DNA of 56,308 bases from Acidobacteriota bacterium (lineage in GTDB: Bacteria; Acidobacteriota; Vicinamibacteria; Vicinamibacterales; UBA2999), in the NCBI GenBank assembly GCA_021731165.1, contig JAKFXY010000024.1, positions 1 to 56,308 of the forward strand, written 5' to 3'. This document shows, in pieces, positions 9,763 through 19,481 of this stretch. Position numbers and translations under genes: made by a program. The notes below the pieces were generated by a model, which was given only the letters and a program-made list of their open reading frames with translations, did no database searches and was not told the DNA's origin. Every line of letters begins with the position of its first letter. Position 1 is the stretch's first letter.

Positions 9763-11307
9763 CTAGAGCGGGATGTTGCCGTGCTTCTTTGGAGGGTTGC
9801 GATCGCGTTTGGTTTCAAGACCGGCGAGTGCCGTGATGAGCTTTGCCCTCGTCTGCCGCGGACGGATGATCTCATCCACGAACCCGTGCTGCGCGGCCAC
9901 GAACGGACTGGCGAACCGCTCGCGGTACTCGGCGATTTTCGCGGCGCGCGCGGCCGCCACGTCTCCCGCCGCGTCCAGTTCACGGCGGTACAGGATATTG
10001 ACCGCTGCCTCGGCGCCCATCACCGCGATTTCGGCGGTGGGCCACGCGAAGTTCACGTCGGTGCGGATGTGCTTGCTCGACATGACGCAGTATGCGCCGC
10101 CATACGCCTTTCTCGTAATGACCGTCAGCTTCGGACACGTGGCCTCCGCGAACGCGTACAACAGCTTGGCCCCGTGGCGAATGATCCCGCCGTACTCCTG
10201 CACAGTCCCGGGCAGGAATCCCGGCACATCCTCGAACGTCACGAGCGGAATATTGAAGGCATCGCAGAACCGTACGAACCGTGCCGCCTTGATCGACGCG
10301 TCGATGTCGAGCGTCCCGGCGAGAACCGCCGGCTGGTTCGCCACGATACCCACGGGGCGGCCTCCCAGTCTCGCAAACCCCACCAGGATGTTCTTCGCGA
10401 AGGCATGATGCACCTCGAGAAGGTAGCCTTCGTCCACCACCGCATGGATCACGTCGAGCATGTCGTAGGGCTGGTTCGGCGCCGCCGGCACCACCGAATC
10501 GAGTGCTTCGTCGGCCCGGTCGTGCGGATCGCTCGTCACCACGCGCGGCGGATCGTCCAGGTTGTTGCTCGGCAGGAACGACAGCAGCTCGCGGACGAGG
10601 AGGAGGCACTCCTGGTCGTTCTCCACGGCGAAGTGGGCCACGCCACTTTTTTCATTGTGGGTGACCGCACCGCCGAGTTGCTCCTTGGTCACCTCCTCGT
10701 GGGTGACAGTGCGCAGCACCTCCGGCCCGGTGACGAACATGTAGCTCGTGTCCTTCACCATGATCGTGAAGTCGGTGATGGCCGGGGAGTAGACGGCCCC
10801 GCCGGCGCACGGTCCCATGATCGCGGAGATCTGCGGCACGACTCCCGAGGCGAGCGTGTTGCGAAGAAAAATGTCGGCGTACCCGCCGAGCGAGAGCACG
10901 CCTTCCTGGATGCGTGCCCCCCCCGAATCGTTCAGCCCCACCACCGGCGCGCCCATCTTGAGCGCGAGGTCCATGATCTTCACGATCTTGGCGGCGTTGG
11001 TCTCGGACAACGATCCGCCGAACACGGTGAAGTCTTGCGCGAAAGCGTAGGCCAGTCGGCCGTGAATGCGCCCGTGGCCCGCCACCACTCCGTCGCCCGG
11101 CACGACGTGATCGGCCATGCCGAAGTCGCGACAGCGGTGCGTGATGAACTTGTCGATTTCCTCGAAACTGGCGGGATCGAAGAGGAGATCGATGCGCTCC
11201 CGCGCGGTCAGCTTCCCTGCCTCCCTCTGCCGGCGCAGCCGCTCCTCTCCGCCGCCGAGTTCGGCGCGCCGCTCGAGATCGCTCAGGATGTCGTCAGGCT
11301 TTGACAC
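9763..11307 (-). CDS. Acyl-CoA carboxylase carboxyltransferase (PccB/MmdA-type beta subunit)
   Basis: A 514-residue carboxyltransferase that moves CO2 from carboxybiotin to an acyl-CoA. The N-terminal signature [20 protein letters not shown] is typical of propionyl-CoA carboxylase beta. Two crotonase-like halves follow, with oxyanion-hole motifs: [19 protein letters not shown] and [12 protein letters not shown] in the N half, and [20 protein letters not shown] and [14 protein letters not shown] in the C half. The end, [14 protein letters not shown], is the usual PccB terminus. The length matches the family (about 510-540). It overlaps the 3' end of the aldolase gene by 14 bases and is followed by the biotin carboxylase and carrier genes. 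Propionyl-CoA is the likeliest substrate by resemblance; this is not proven by the sequence. Confidence 0.92.
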   Translation of the reverse strand: MSKPDDILSDLERRAELGGGEERLRRQREAGKLTARERIDLLFDPASFEEIDKFITHRCRDFGMADHVVPGDGVVAGHGRIHGRLAYAFAQDFTVFGGSLSETNAAKIVKIMDLALKMGAPVVGLNDSGGARIQEGVLSLGGYADIFLRNTLASGVVPQISAIMGPCAGGAVYSPAITDFTIMVKDTSYMFVTGPEVLRTVTHEEVTKEQLGGAVTHNEKSGVAHFAVENDQECLLLVRELLSFLPSNNLDDPPRVVTSDPHDRADEALDSVVPAAPNQPYDMLDVIHAVVDEGYLLEVHHAFAKNILVGFARLGGRPVGIVANQPAVLAGTLDIDASIKAARFVRFCDAFNIPLVTFEDVPGFLPGTVQEYGGIIRHGAKLLYAFAEATCPKLTVITRKAYGGAYCVMSSKHIRTDVNFAWPTAEIAVMGAEAAVNILYRRELDAAGDVAAARAAKIAEYRERFASPFVAAQHGFVDEIIRPRQTRAKLITALAGLETKRDRNPPKKHGNIPL

Positions 11308-11947
11308 CCTGGGCCTTTTCCCAGTCCTTGAGGAACTTCTCGAGGCCGATGTCCGTGAGAGGGTGCTTGAAACACTGCTCGATCACCGCGGGTGGGCAGG
11401 TCACGACGTCGGCGCCCATTCGCGCCGCTTCGACGACGTGGATCGGGTGGCGGACGCTGGCGACGAGCACTTCCGTGGCGTACTCGAAGTTGTCGAAGAT
11501 GTCGACGATCTCGCGAATCAGCGTCATGCCCGTCGTCCCGATGTCATCAAGCCGGCCGACGAAGGGGCTGACGTAGCTGGCGCCGACTTTGGCGGCCAGC
11601 CACGCCTGCGTCGCCGAGAAGATTAACGTCACATTCACACGCGTGCCCTCGGAGGCTAAAGTCCTGCAGGCTTCCACGCCCTGCTTCGTGAACGGGACCT
11701 TGACGACCATGTGCTCGTCGATCGCGGCGATCTCCCGCCCTTCGCGAATCATGCCCGCGGTGTCGGTGGCGACGACTTCACCGCTGACCGGTCCCTTCAC
11801 GATCTGGCAGATCTGCTTGAGGATCTGGCGGTAGTCGCCGCTTTCCCTTGCCATCAACGACGGGTTCGTCGTGACCCCATCGAGAATGCCGAGCGAGGCG
11901 AGCGCCTCAATCTCCTTGACGTTGCCGGTGTCGACGAACAGTTTCAT
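11294..11947 (-). CDS. Transaldolase / fructose-6-phosphate aldolase family protein
   Basis: A 217-residue single-domain TIM-barrel aldolase of the TalC/FSA family, which cleaves or transfers dihydroxyacetone units through a Schiff-base lysine. The start [16 protein letters not shown] is diagnostic, followed by [12 protein letters not shown]. The lysine in [12 protein letters not shown] (about residue 86) is the expected Schiff-base residue. [32 protein letters not shown] matches the family closely; it is quoted here in parts as [11 protein letters not shown] and [11 protein letters not shown]. The ATG at 11947 was preferred to an upstream in-frame start because homology begins there and GGAG lies 7 bases before it. 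Whether it acts as transaldolase (pentose phosphate pathway) or aldolase is unresolved; most bacterial members of this length are annotated as transaldolase. Confidence 0.9.
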   Translation of the reverse strand: MKLFVDTGNVKEIEALASLGILDGVTTNPSLMARESGDYRQILKQICQIVKGPVSGEVVATDTAGMIREGREIAAIDEHMVVKVPFTKQGVEACRTLASEGTRVNVTLIFSATQAWLAAKVGASYVSPFVGRLDDIGTTGMTLIREIVDIFDNFEYATEVLVASVRHPIHVVEAARMGADVVTCPPAVIEQCFKHPLTDIGLEKFLKDWEKAQGVKA

Positions 11948-12024
11948 GTCGGTGCTCCAAGTCAACCACGGCGCTCACCAGGAACTCGAAGTCAGGGTGT
12001 CGCGACGGTTCTGTCCTTCGTGGT

Positions 12025-13368
12025 TCACGGTTCAGCGCGGGTCTCTTCCACGCGATTCGATTCGCCGCTCACATTCGGTGCAGGCGTGGTCTTGTCCACC
12101 GCGACCACCGCATAGACGTACCGCAGTCCTCGCGCCACGGTCGTGTCGGTGAAGCGAGTGTCGGTCAGCGGCGCCTGCGTAATGGGCCGCAGTGTGGCAT
12201 CGCCAGCCACACCGCGCAAGACCAGATAGCCGGCGAGATCAGACTCGACGTTCGCTTCCCAGATCAAACTGACGCTGCCTTCAGCCGGCACGGCCGTCAG
12301 CCGCGACGGAGCTGCGGGAGGAAACCGGTCTACCGGCGTCACGCAGTGGAGCGGCGAAGGCGCGCCCTCCGTGATGGCCCGCGCCGCGCCGCGAACTGCG
12401 CGCACGCTGAAACAGCGCTCGCGCCCGAACTCGACGGCCTCCGAGAACATGGGGACGGTCAACGGCGACACATTGACCGGAACCGGCCTCGCCACGCCGG
12501 CCGAGGACCTGGAGGAGGCGGGTGGCGCGGAGGACTGCGCCTCCTCGTACACGTTGTAGCGGGTCGGCCCGACAGGCTCGGCTACAGGCGACGCCGCAGC
12601 CGATTCCCCTGTCGCGTCTTCCTCGCCTTCCGGGTCCGGTTCCGATCCGAGCGGCCGATCCAATAGAAATCCCAAGAGCCCACCCGAGGGATCCCATGAG
12701 AGCGTGAGCGTGGCCTCCGTGAACTCGGCCATCAGGCCCGCCGGTGCCTCGGGAGCCTCGACCAAGGAGAACTCCGAAATCGGCGATGGCGGTCCCGGGC
12801 GCCCGCGCGCGCTGAAAGGGATCGCGATGTAGAAGCGCCGCAATGGTGCCTCTGCCGCGGGTCGAGTGCGAACAAGAGGCGCATCACCGAGCGGTGTCGG
12901 CACACGCGCACCGCGGACGACCGGAATGATCACTGGAGGGCCCTGCACCAGCTCATCGTCCGTGAGACGATCGATGACCGTCACTGGAAGTCCCACGACA
13001 GCGCCACCGCGGGCGGCCTCAAACGACGCGGGCGGCGGCTGTGACACGGGGACGCGATCGGAGTCCTCGGGAGCAGGCGGCGCCACGGCAATCGTGGCAA
13101 CCTGGGTGGCGACGTCGAGGAAGCGTCCGCGCGGCGGCGCCTCGCGCCCGGTGTAGCCGTAGACCTCGATGCGGACGATGTCCACCGGCAGGGACATGTC
13201 GATGTTCTGAGCCGGAACAACGAGCGTGAGGTAGATATCGCCGCCCACGCGCTCGGCCGCAATGGCCTGCACAGCCGCCGGAATCCTGATAAAAGGCGGC
13301 AGCGGCGCTCCTCGCTGCCCACAGCCGACCGTCAAGAGGATGGCGGCAGCAACCGCACGTCGTTTCAT
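12025..13368 (-). CDS. Fibronectin type III-like lipoprotein
   Basis: A 447-residue predicted lipoprotein of unknown function. It starts MKRRAVAAAILLTVGCGQRG, a short signal peptide with a cysteine in lipobox position (TVGC, slightly atypical at -3). The mature part is Pro/Ala-rich beta sequence. Two or three stretches look like fibronectin type III or related folds: the most convincing is near the C terminus, PAAPSRLTAVPAEGSVSLIWE followed by DLAGYLVLRG, DTRFTDTTVARGLRYVYAVVAVD, a textbook FN3 strand order. A low-complexity acidic/proline linker (about residues 260-310) separates the halves. The start is 16 bases after the stop of the sigma-54 regulator gene, so the two are probably co-transcribed. 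The longer open frame upstream is a shadow of that regulator. Confidence 0.75.
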   Translation of the reverse strand: MKRRAVAAAILLTVGCGQRGAPLPPFIRIPAAVQAIAAERVGGDIYLTLVVPAQNIDMSLPVDIVRIEVYGYTGREAPPRGRFLDVATQVATIAVAPPAPEDSDRVPVSQPPPASFEAARGGAVVGLPVTVIDRLTDDELVQGPPVIIPVVRGARVPTPLGDAPLVRTRPAAEAPLRRFYIAIPFSARGRPGPPSPISEFSLVEAPEAPAGLMAEFTEATLTLSWDPSGGLLGFLLDRPLGSEPDPEGEEDATGESAAASPVAEPVGPTRYNVYEEAQSSAPPASSRSSAGVARPVPVNVSPLTVPMFSEAVEFGRERCFSVRAVRGAARAITEGAPSPLHCVTPVDRFPPAAPSRLTAVPAEGSVSLIWEANVESDLAGYLVLRGVAGDATLRPITQAPLTDTRFTDTTVARGLRYVYAVVAVDKTTPAPNVSGESNRVEETRAEP

Positions 13369-13384
13369 CCGATCTGATTGTGGC

Positions 13385-14995
<1,611 letters not shown>

Positions 14996-15025
14996 CGGAT
15001 CGCCCTCAGCGTGCCGTATCCGGAA

Positions 15026-15053
15026 ATTTTAATCAAATACGTTTTTGTACGAT
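15026..15053 (-). promoter_or_regulatory. Candidate promoter of the GAF sigma-54 activator gene
   Basis: On the minus strand a -10-like TAAAAT (15031-15026) lies in an AT-rich pocket that stands out from the GC-rich surroundings. The -35 region is weak and is overlapped by the ACGAT/ATCGT inverted repeat just upstream. A start near 15019 would give a leader of about 24 bases before the ATG. Only the -10 and the local AT richness support this. Confidence 0.35.
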
Positions 15054-15091
15054 GTGAACTAATCGTAAACAATCCTGTGTGAGTCACGATT
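15049..15091. promoter_or_regulatory. Cluster of three ACGAT half-sites between divergent genes
   Basis: ACGAT at 15049-15053 and ATCGT at 15062-15066 form an inverted repeat with an 8-base spacer. A third half-site (ACGATT, 15086-15091) pairs with AATCGT (15061-15066) at a 19-base spacing. The cluster lies about 240 bp upstream of the sigma-54 promoter of the PEGA gene, a usual distance for an enhancer, and just upstream of the activator's own -10. It may be the binding site of the adjacent activator; this is inference from position and symmetry. Confidence 0.3.
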
Positions 15092-15294
15092 TACCGCCAT
15101 CAGAACCGACTCGGCTCCATGGCCTCGGCGATTTTGCGATGGCTGAACGGGTCTGCACAGATGAACTGTCGGTCGCCGAGCTGCAAGACCCGAGGAACTG
15201 GGTCGTTCCATGATTCCTCCGACCCCTGCATGGCCTAAATAGTGAGCAGGCCCATCTCAATGCTTGAATTCGCTAGAAAAAACGAGGGTTCGCG

Positions 15295-15311
15295 CTGGCA
15301 ACAGTGTTGCT
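15295..15311 (+). promoter_or_regulatory. Sigma-54 (-24/-12) promoter of the PEGA-domain gene
   Basis: CTGGCAACAGTGTTGCT matches the sigma-54 consensus YTGGCACG-N4-TTGCW at nearly all important positions. GG (15297-15298) and GC (15309-15310) are separated by exactly 10 bases, as required. The expected transcription start is near 15322, just before the ribosome binding site AGGAAGGAGA (15324-15333) and the ATG at 15339, giving a very short leader. A divergent sigma-54 activator gene begins 300 bp away. Apart from this site and the ACGAT cluster, I see no gene or other clear signal in the 15000-15338 gap. Confidence 0.75.
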
Positions 15312-15338
15312 CATCTCGAATGCAGGAAGGAGATCCCC

Positions 15339-16115
15339 ATGCTCGGTCGTTCCGTTCTCGTCGCGCTCGCCGTACTCGCCTCGACCTCCTCGTCCTGGGC
15401 CCAGGATTCCCAGGAAAGGCGCGGTTCCGGTGAGTCTCAAGCAATTCAACGGTGGCCAGCCGGCGAGGCACGGCCGGCCCCTTCTGCACCGGCCGCGCGA
15501 ATCGCGCAGCCGCGATCAACCGCGCCGTCCCCCGTCGCGGCCTCGAACGCGCCAGCGGCCGCGTCGGCCGAACAGCGGCGGCGCCCATCGGACCGCGATC
15601 GCGACGGCGGGCAGCCCCGCGTCGCCGTTCCTCGGGGCCCCGGCCAGGCGCAGCGTCCACAAGGAGAGGTGGACCGGCGTCGTGAAGGACGTCCGCGCGT
15701 CTATGTCGTGCCCCCACGAGTCGGCCGCAACCTTCCGAGGAGGGTCTACCCGTACGGCTACGGCGCATTTGGCTTCGGTGACCCCTACTACAACTCGTAC
15801 GGCTGGTATTCAAGGCCCCCCCTCTATGCCTACGGCGCAGGTGCCTATGGCGGAGGCTACTATGGGTACGGTTACAACTATGACATCGGGGAGATCCGCT
15901 TCCGCGTGACGCCGCGCGACGCGCAGGTCTTCGTGGATGGCTACTACGCAGGGGTCGTGGACGACTACGACGGCGTCCTGCAATCGCTCCGACTTGAGTC
16001 CGGCCCGTACCACATCGAACTGGTTGCCCCGGGATACGCGCCGCTCGAAGTGGATATCCGGGTGAACCCTGGACAGAAAGTGACTTACCGCGGCGACCTC
16101 AGTCGCCAACCTTAA
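15339..16115 (+). CDS. Secreted PEGA-domain protein with Tyr/Gly-rich linker
   Basis: A 258-residue exported protein. The ATG at 15339 was chosen over an upstream in-frame start because a strong Shine-Dalgarno (AGGAAGGAGA) precedes it and a good signal peptide (MLGRSVLVALAVLASTSSSWAQ, split here as residues 1-22) begins there. Residues 25-130 are disordered, rich in Ala, Pro, Arg and Gln. Residues 136-182 are strikingly rich in Tyr and Gly (YGYGAFGFGDPYYNSYG and similar). Residues 184-250 form a PEGA domain (GEIRFRVTPRDAQVFVDG, then GYAPLEVDIRV), a small surface beta domain found in S-layer-like and envelope proteins. Its partner is unknown. Transcription probably depends on sigma-54 and the neighbouring activator. 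Confidence 0.85.
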   Translation: MLGRSVLVALAVLASTSSSWAQDSQERRGSGESQAIQRWPAGEARPAPSAPAARIAQPRSTAPSPVAASNAPAAASAEQRRRPSDRDRDGGQPRVAVPRGPGQAQRPQGEVDRRREGRPRVYVVPPRVGRNLPRRVYPYGYGAFGFGDPYYNSYGWYSRPPLYAYGAGAYGGGYYGYGYNYDIGEIRFRVTPRDAQVFVDGYYAGVVDDYDGVLQSLRLESGPYHIELVAPGYAPLEVDIRVNPGQKVTYRGDLSRQP

Positions 16116-16163
16116 CGACGACCCGCGCCGGAACCGCCGGAACAGCGGCAAGGGTGCTGAACG

Positions 16164-16194
16164 GGATCGACGTCCGGAATCCGGACGTCGATCC
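16164..16194. terminator. Strong hairpin between convergent genes
   Basis: A perfect 14-bp stem (GGATCGACGTCCGG / CCGGACGTCGATCC) with an AAT loop lies between the convergent PEGA and alpha/beta hydrolase genes. It would form on either strand. No U-run follows, so it may act as a bidirectional Rho-dependent or mRNA-stabilising hairpin rather than a classic intrinsic terminator. Confidence 0.6.
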
Positions 16195-16208
16195 ACAAGG
16201 ACCCTCGG

Positions 16209-17351
16209 CTACTTCACGTTCTTCTCAATCCAGTCCTCGACGAACTTGATGATGACGTCGCTGTTCTTTTCGTAGAACATCTCGTGGCCGTTTCCGTGGA
16301 TGCCGACGTCTTCCAAACGAACGAAGTCCGTCTTGACGCCAGCCTGGTTCAACCACTTAGGCGGGCACGCATCGCCGATCCGGTGGTAACCGCCGTTGCC
16401 GGAAATATCCAGGATCCGCATCGGCTGCAGGTTCACGAGTTTGCGAACCGGCTCCTGCTGGAGAACACATCCGTTTTCGCCGGGCCGCTCACCCTTCTCT
16501 TCCTTGTACGTCTTGATATCCGCGGCCTTCGCCGGCGGGTCGTAGGTGAGATTCAACCGCTCGATGCCGCCGCCGGGCTCCGCCGTGACAATCGCTTTGA
16601 CCAGGTTCGGCCGGGCATCCGCAACGGTGAAGCCGATGTTGCCGCCCATGGAGTGCGTGAACAAGATCACCGGCGTGCCGATGAGGTCGAGCAGCGCGAC
16701 ACCCGCGTCATGATTGAGCTCAGTGGAGCGATTCTCCCCACCTCCGAGATACTGCACCTGGCCCTTGGCGAAGTTGTCGAAGATAGGGTCGCCCATCTTG
16801 CCGGTGCCGGGCCACTGCGTGTGATTGTCCTTCCAGAAGTAGTTGCTCTTCTCCTTGACGTTGGTCCAGATCTCCTCCAGCTGAGGGGCGGTCCGAATGG
16901 TCAAAGAGCCGTCGATGCCCGGCGCATAAACTGAACGGCCACGGGCCGGATAGTCGACCATGTACACCACGTAGCCGCGGTTGATCAGAGAATAGGCCCA
17001 TCCCGCCCGGTCGTCAGGCGTCTGGCGCCAATTCGTACCCGTCTGACCCGCGCCATGGAACAGCACAATCGGATACGGGCTGCGGATCTGCTTTGGCACC
17101 CAGACTTCGGTGTACATCGCACCCGTCATGACTTCCTTGCCAGGAGGTCCGGCGTACTTGCCGCCGGCGTAGAAGAAGCCCATCCGCGCAATGTTCTCGT
17201 TGGAGAACGTGGGAATGCCCTTCCGTGGCATCGCTTTCGAGGCAGCGCTCGCGCTCCCTGCCTGCCTGTTCTGGGCATCGGCGGCAAACCAACTGCCGGC
17301 GACAACGACAACGATCAGAGCTATCAACAGCCTCCAGCGGCGAGCATTCAT
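16209..17351 (-). CDS. Secreted alpha/beta-hydrolase (esterase/lipase-like)
   Basis: A 380-residue exported hydrolase. Residues 5-26 form a signal peptide or anchor ending AADAQ. The fold is recognisable from the oxyanion-hole strand IVLFHGAGQTG (about 95-105), the nucleophile elbow THSMGG (Ser about 234), and a C-terminal histidine in HGNGHEMFYEKNS (about 357). The nucleophile elbow has Thr in place of the usual first Gly of GxSxG. The acid residue is not certain. MYTEVWVPKQIRSPYPIV resembles bacterial esterases that act on small or polymeric esters, but the substrate is unknown. A strong ribosome binding site (GGAGGAGAGG) precedes the ATG. It stands apart from its neighbours: a 217-bp gap follows the permease gene on its left side. 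Confidence 0.82.
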   Translation of the reverse strand: MNARRWRLLIALIVVVVAGSWFAADAQNRQAGSASAASKAMPRKGIPTFSNENIARMGFFYAGGKYAGPPGKEVMTGAMYTEVWVPKQIRSPYPIVLFHGAGQTGTNWRQTPDDRAGWAYSLINRGYVVYMVDYPARGRSVYAPGIDGSLTIRTAPQLEEIWTNVKEKSNYFWKDNHTQWPGTGKMGDPIFDNFAKGQVQYLGGGENRSTELNHDAGVALLDLIGTPVILFTHSMGGNIGFTVADARPNLVKAIVTAEPGGGIERLNLTYDPPAKAADIKTYKEEKGERPGENGCVLQQEPVRKLVNLQPMRILDISGNGGYHRIGDACPPKWLNQAGVKTDFVRLEDVGIHGNGHEMFYEKNSDVIIKFVEDWIEKNVK

Positions 17352-17568
17352 AAACCTCTCCTCCTATAGACGTGGGCGGGCAACACGAAATATTAACGGG
17401 TGCAGGGGGTTGGCGGAAGCGCCATCCTTCGACCTCAAAGGGTTCTCCACGGACGCTGCCAATGGCGCACAGCGTACATCATGCCGGGCAGCTCTGTCGG
17501 ACAGGCTGACGATGGCTTTGCGTCAGCAGAACTCGAGGGCTCCGCCGAACATCGCATAACCGCGGCAT

Positions 17569-18942
17569 TCAAGCGGCAATTGATCTGCGCCGGAAGATCA
17601 GGAACAAGGGAATGCCAGCGAGAATGATGACGACGCCGGCGCCAGTCGGACCTGGCGCCCGGTAGAGGCCGTTCAGAAGGATCGCCGCGCTGGCCGCTAC
17701 GTATATCGCTGGCGCTATCGGATAACCCCAGGCGCGGAACGGCCGCTCCGCGTCTGGCTCCTTCCGGCGCAACACGAACAGCGCCACGACTGCGACCCCT
17801 GAGAACAGCACAACGGCGAAACCGGTGTAGTTCACCAGCGTGTCGGCCTGCGCCGACAGCACGAGCAGCGAACTCCACGTTGCCTGGGCCACGATGGCCA
17901 CGGCTGGCGTACGGTAGCGCGTATGCACGCGAGCGGCGCTCTGAAAGAAGAGGCCGTCTCTCGCCATCGCGAAGTAGACGCGCGGGCCGGCAAACGTCAT
18001 CGCGCTGATGCTCGCCAGCAAGCTGATGATGGAAACGACCCCCATGACGTTGCCGGCTGCGGCACCCAGCAGTCGGTCCGCAATCACGTCAAGCACGCTT
18101 CCCTTGATCGCCGCGAGCTCGCCGGCTGGAAAGACGTAAAGATAAAGCACGTTCAACAGCAGGTAGATCGCGATAACCGCACCGGAACCGAGGGCCAGCG
18201 CCCTCGGCACATTGCGCCCGGGCTCCCGGACCTCCTCGGCCACGTAGGCTGCCGCGTTCCATCCTGAATAGGTGAACATCACCGGAATGAGCGCAAGCAA
18301 CCAGCCAGCCGGCGCTACAGGCGCCGACTGCGAGAGGTGCACGGGGTCTCCCGCGCCGATCGCAAAGCCAAGTGCGATGAAGACAACAAACGCCGCTACC
18401 TTGAGGGTCGCAAGCACGTTGCCCAGGACGCGGCCAGGGCCCACCCCACGCAGATGTACCCAGGCCAGTCCAAAGATCGCGGCCACGGCGACGACGGTCT
18501 GAGCGGAGAACGTCAGCACCAGGAAGTCGGGCACGATCGGAATGACGATCAATGGCGTCGTGTCGGACGCCGCTGGGATGAAGCGCCCCAGATAAAAGGC
18601 CAGCACCGCAGCGCTCGCGGCCATGGCGCCGGAGAAACCGGCTACGAAGGATGTCCAACCTGTCAGAAACGCCGGCAGGCGTCCGAACGCATGACGCAGG
18701 TAGACATACTCGCCTCCTGCGCGCGGCCGAAGTGCGGCGAGCTCGGCGTAGGCCATCGCTCCGGCAAACGCAAGCATTCCTCCGACCACCCAGGTGGACA
18801 GGAACAGCCGCGCGCTCGGCACCAGAGCGGCAACCTGCGGCGGGGAAAAGAGGATCCCGCCGCCGATGACGTTGGAGACGATGATCGCTGCAGCGTCGAG
18901 CGGACCAAGCCGGCGATCGAGAGATACGGGCGGGGAACTCAC
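17569..18942 (-). CDS. APC-superfamily amino acid permease (LAT/SteT-like)
   Basis: A 457-residue inner-membrane transporter with about 12 hydrophobic segments. The first membrane segment has the APC signature IIVSNVIGGGILFSPPQVAAL (unwound GxG helix, quoted from about residue 20), and segment 2-3 carries MAYAELAALRPRAGGEYVYL, with the family's E(L)AALxPxxGGxYxYL pattern. This places it in the LAT/SteT-like branch (neutral amino acid exchange or uptake). EEVREPGRNVPRAL is the conserved cytoplasmic loop after segment 6. The start is GTG at 18942. It follows the short lipoprotein gene by 20 bases on the same strand only in map order; transcription runs from the ECF sigma gene side toward it, so it may be the last gene of that group. 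Confidence 0.9.
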   Translation of the reverse strand: MSSPPVSLDRRLGPLDAAAIIVSNVIGGGILFSPPQVAALVPSARLFLSTWVVGGMLAFAGAMAYAELAALRPRAGGEYVYLRHAFGRLPAFLTGWTSFVAGFSGAMAASAAVLAFYLGRFIPAASDTTPLIVIPIVPDFLVLTFSAQTVVAVAAIFGLAWVHLRGVGPGRVLGNVLATLKVAAFVVFIALGFAIGAGDPVHLSQSAPVAPAGWLLALIPVMFTYSGWNAAAYVAEEVREPGRNVPRALALGSGAVIAIYLLLNVLYLYVFPAGELAAIKGSVLDVIADRLLGAAAGNVMGVVSIISLLASISAMTFAGPRVYFAMARDGLFFQSAARVHTRYRTPAVAIVAQATWSSLLVLSAQADTLVNYTGFAVVLFSGVAVVALFVLRRKEPDAERPFRAWGYPIAPAIYVAASAAILLNGLYRAPGPTGAGVVIILAGIPLFLIFRRRSIAA

Positions 18943-18962
18943 GTCTCGAGCAACTATCCGAG

Positions 18963-19439
18963 TTATTCCGTGAGCAGCTGCCGGTCGATGTTGAAATCGC
19001 CGAGCTTCACCCAGTTGCGTCGTCCTTGCTTTCCGAAGATCTCGACACGGGCATCCACGAAGGCGCGGTTCTGCATGATCTCCAGGCGCGGCTGGCTGCC
19101 TGTGTAGCCCAGGCCTGAGCGAAGGACAATCAGGCCGCTTGTCTTACCGCCTTCCAGCCCGTCACGGCCGACGGCGCTCACGTAGTGTTCGCCCCAGCCG
19201 TCGGTTTCACCAATGCGATGAAAGATGGCGTTTAGCTGGACACCGGCAACTGCATCGGGCGCGTTGTTCTTGAGTCGAAAGGACAGGCTCGGAACCAACT
19301 TGTTCTGGCCGTTGACGATCCCGGCGTCGTACCAGCCGGTTCGCATGTCGGCAAACGTGAGCGTTTTCTCAATCTCGACCGTTGAGGTGCACCCAGCCGC
19401 CAGGACGGCGGCGAGGATGAACAGGGCATATCTCCTCAT
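18963..19439 (-). CDS. Small lipoprotein of unknown function
   Basis: A 158-residue predicted lipoprotein. The signal sequence MRRYALFILAAVLAAGCTST has a good lipobox (LAAGC). The mature domain is compact and beta-rich (VPSLSFRLKNNAPDAVAGVQLNAIF, GLIVLRSGLGYTG, ARVEIFGKQG; each seen in that order) and looks like an immunoglobulin-like fold of the kind often described as a late-embryogenesis or DUF2393-like envelope domain, but I cannot name the family. An in-frame GTG at 19454 would add five residues; the ATG was preferred because the Arg-rich n-region then starts the signal peptide. It sits 42 bases downstream of the secreted-protein gene at 19482. Confidence 0.75.
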   Translation of the reverse strand: MRRYALFILAAVLAAGCTSTVEIEKTLTFADMRTGWYDAGIVNGQNKLVPSLSFRLKNNAPDAVAGVQLNAIFHRIGETDGWGEHYVSAVGRDGLEGGKTSGLIVLRSGLGYTGSQPRLEIMQNRAFVDARVEIFGKQGRRNWVKLGDFNIDRQLLTE

Positions 19440-19481
19440 GAGCTCATTAGACACCGCCCGGAGGTTTCCGAATTCAGAATT

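Noticed and set aside
9781-11304. Open frame of 507 codons on plus, opposite pccB
   Set aside because: Antisense shadow of a highly conserved carboxyltransferase; Arg/His-rich composition without domain.
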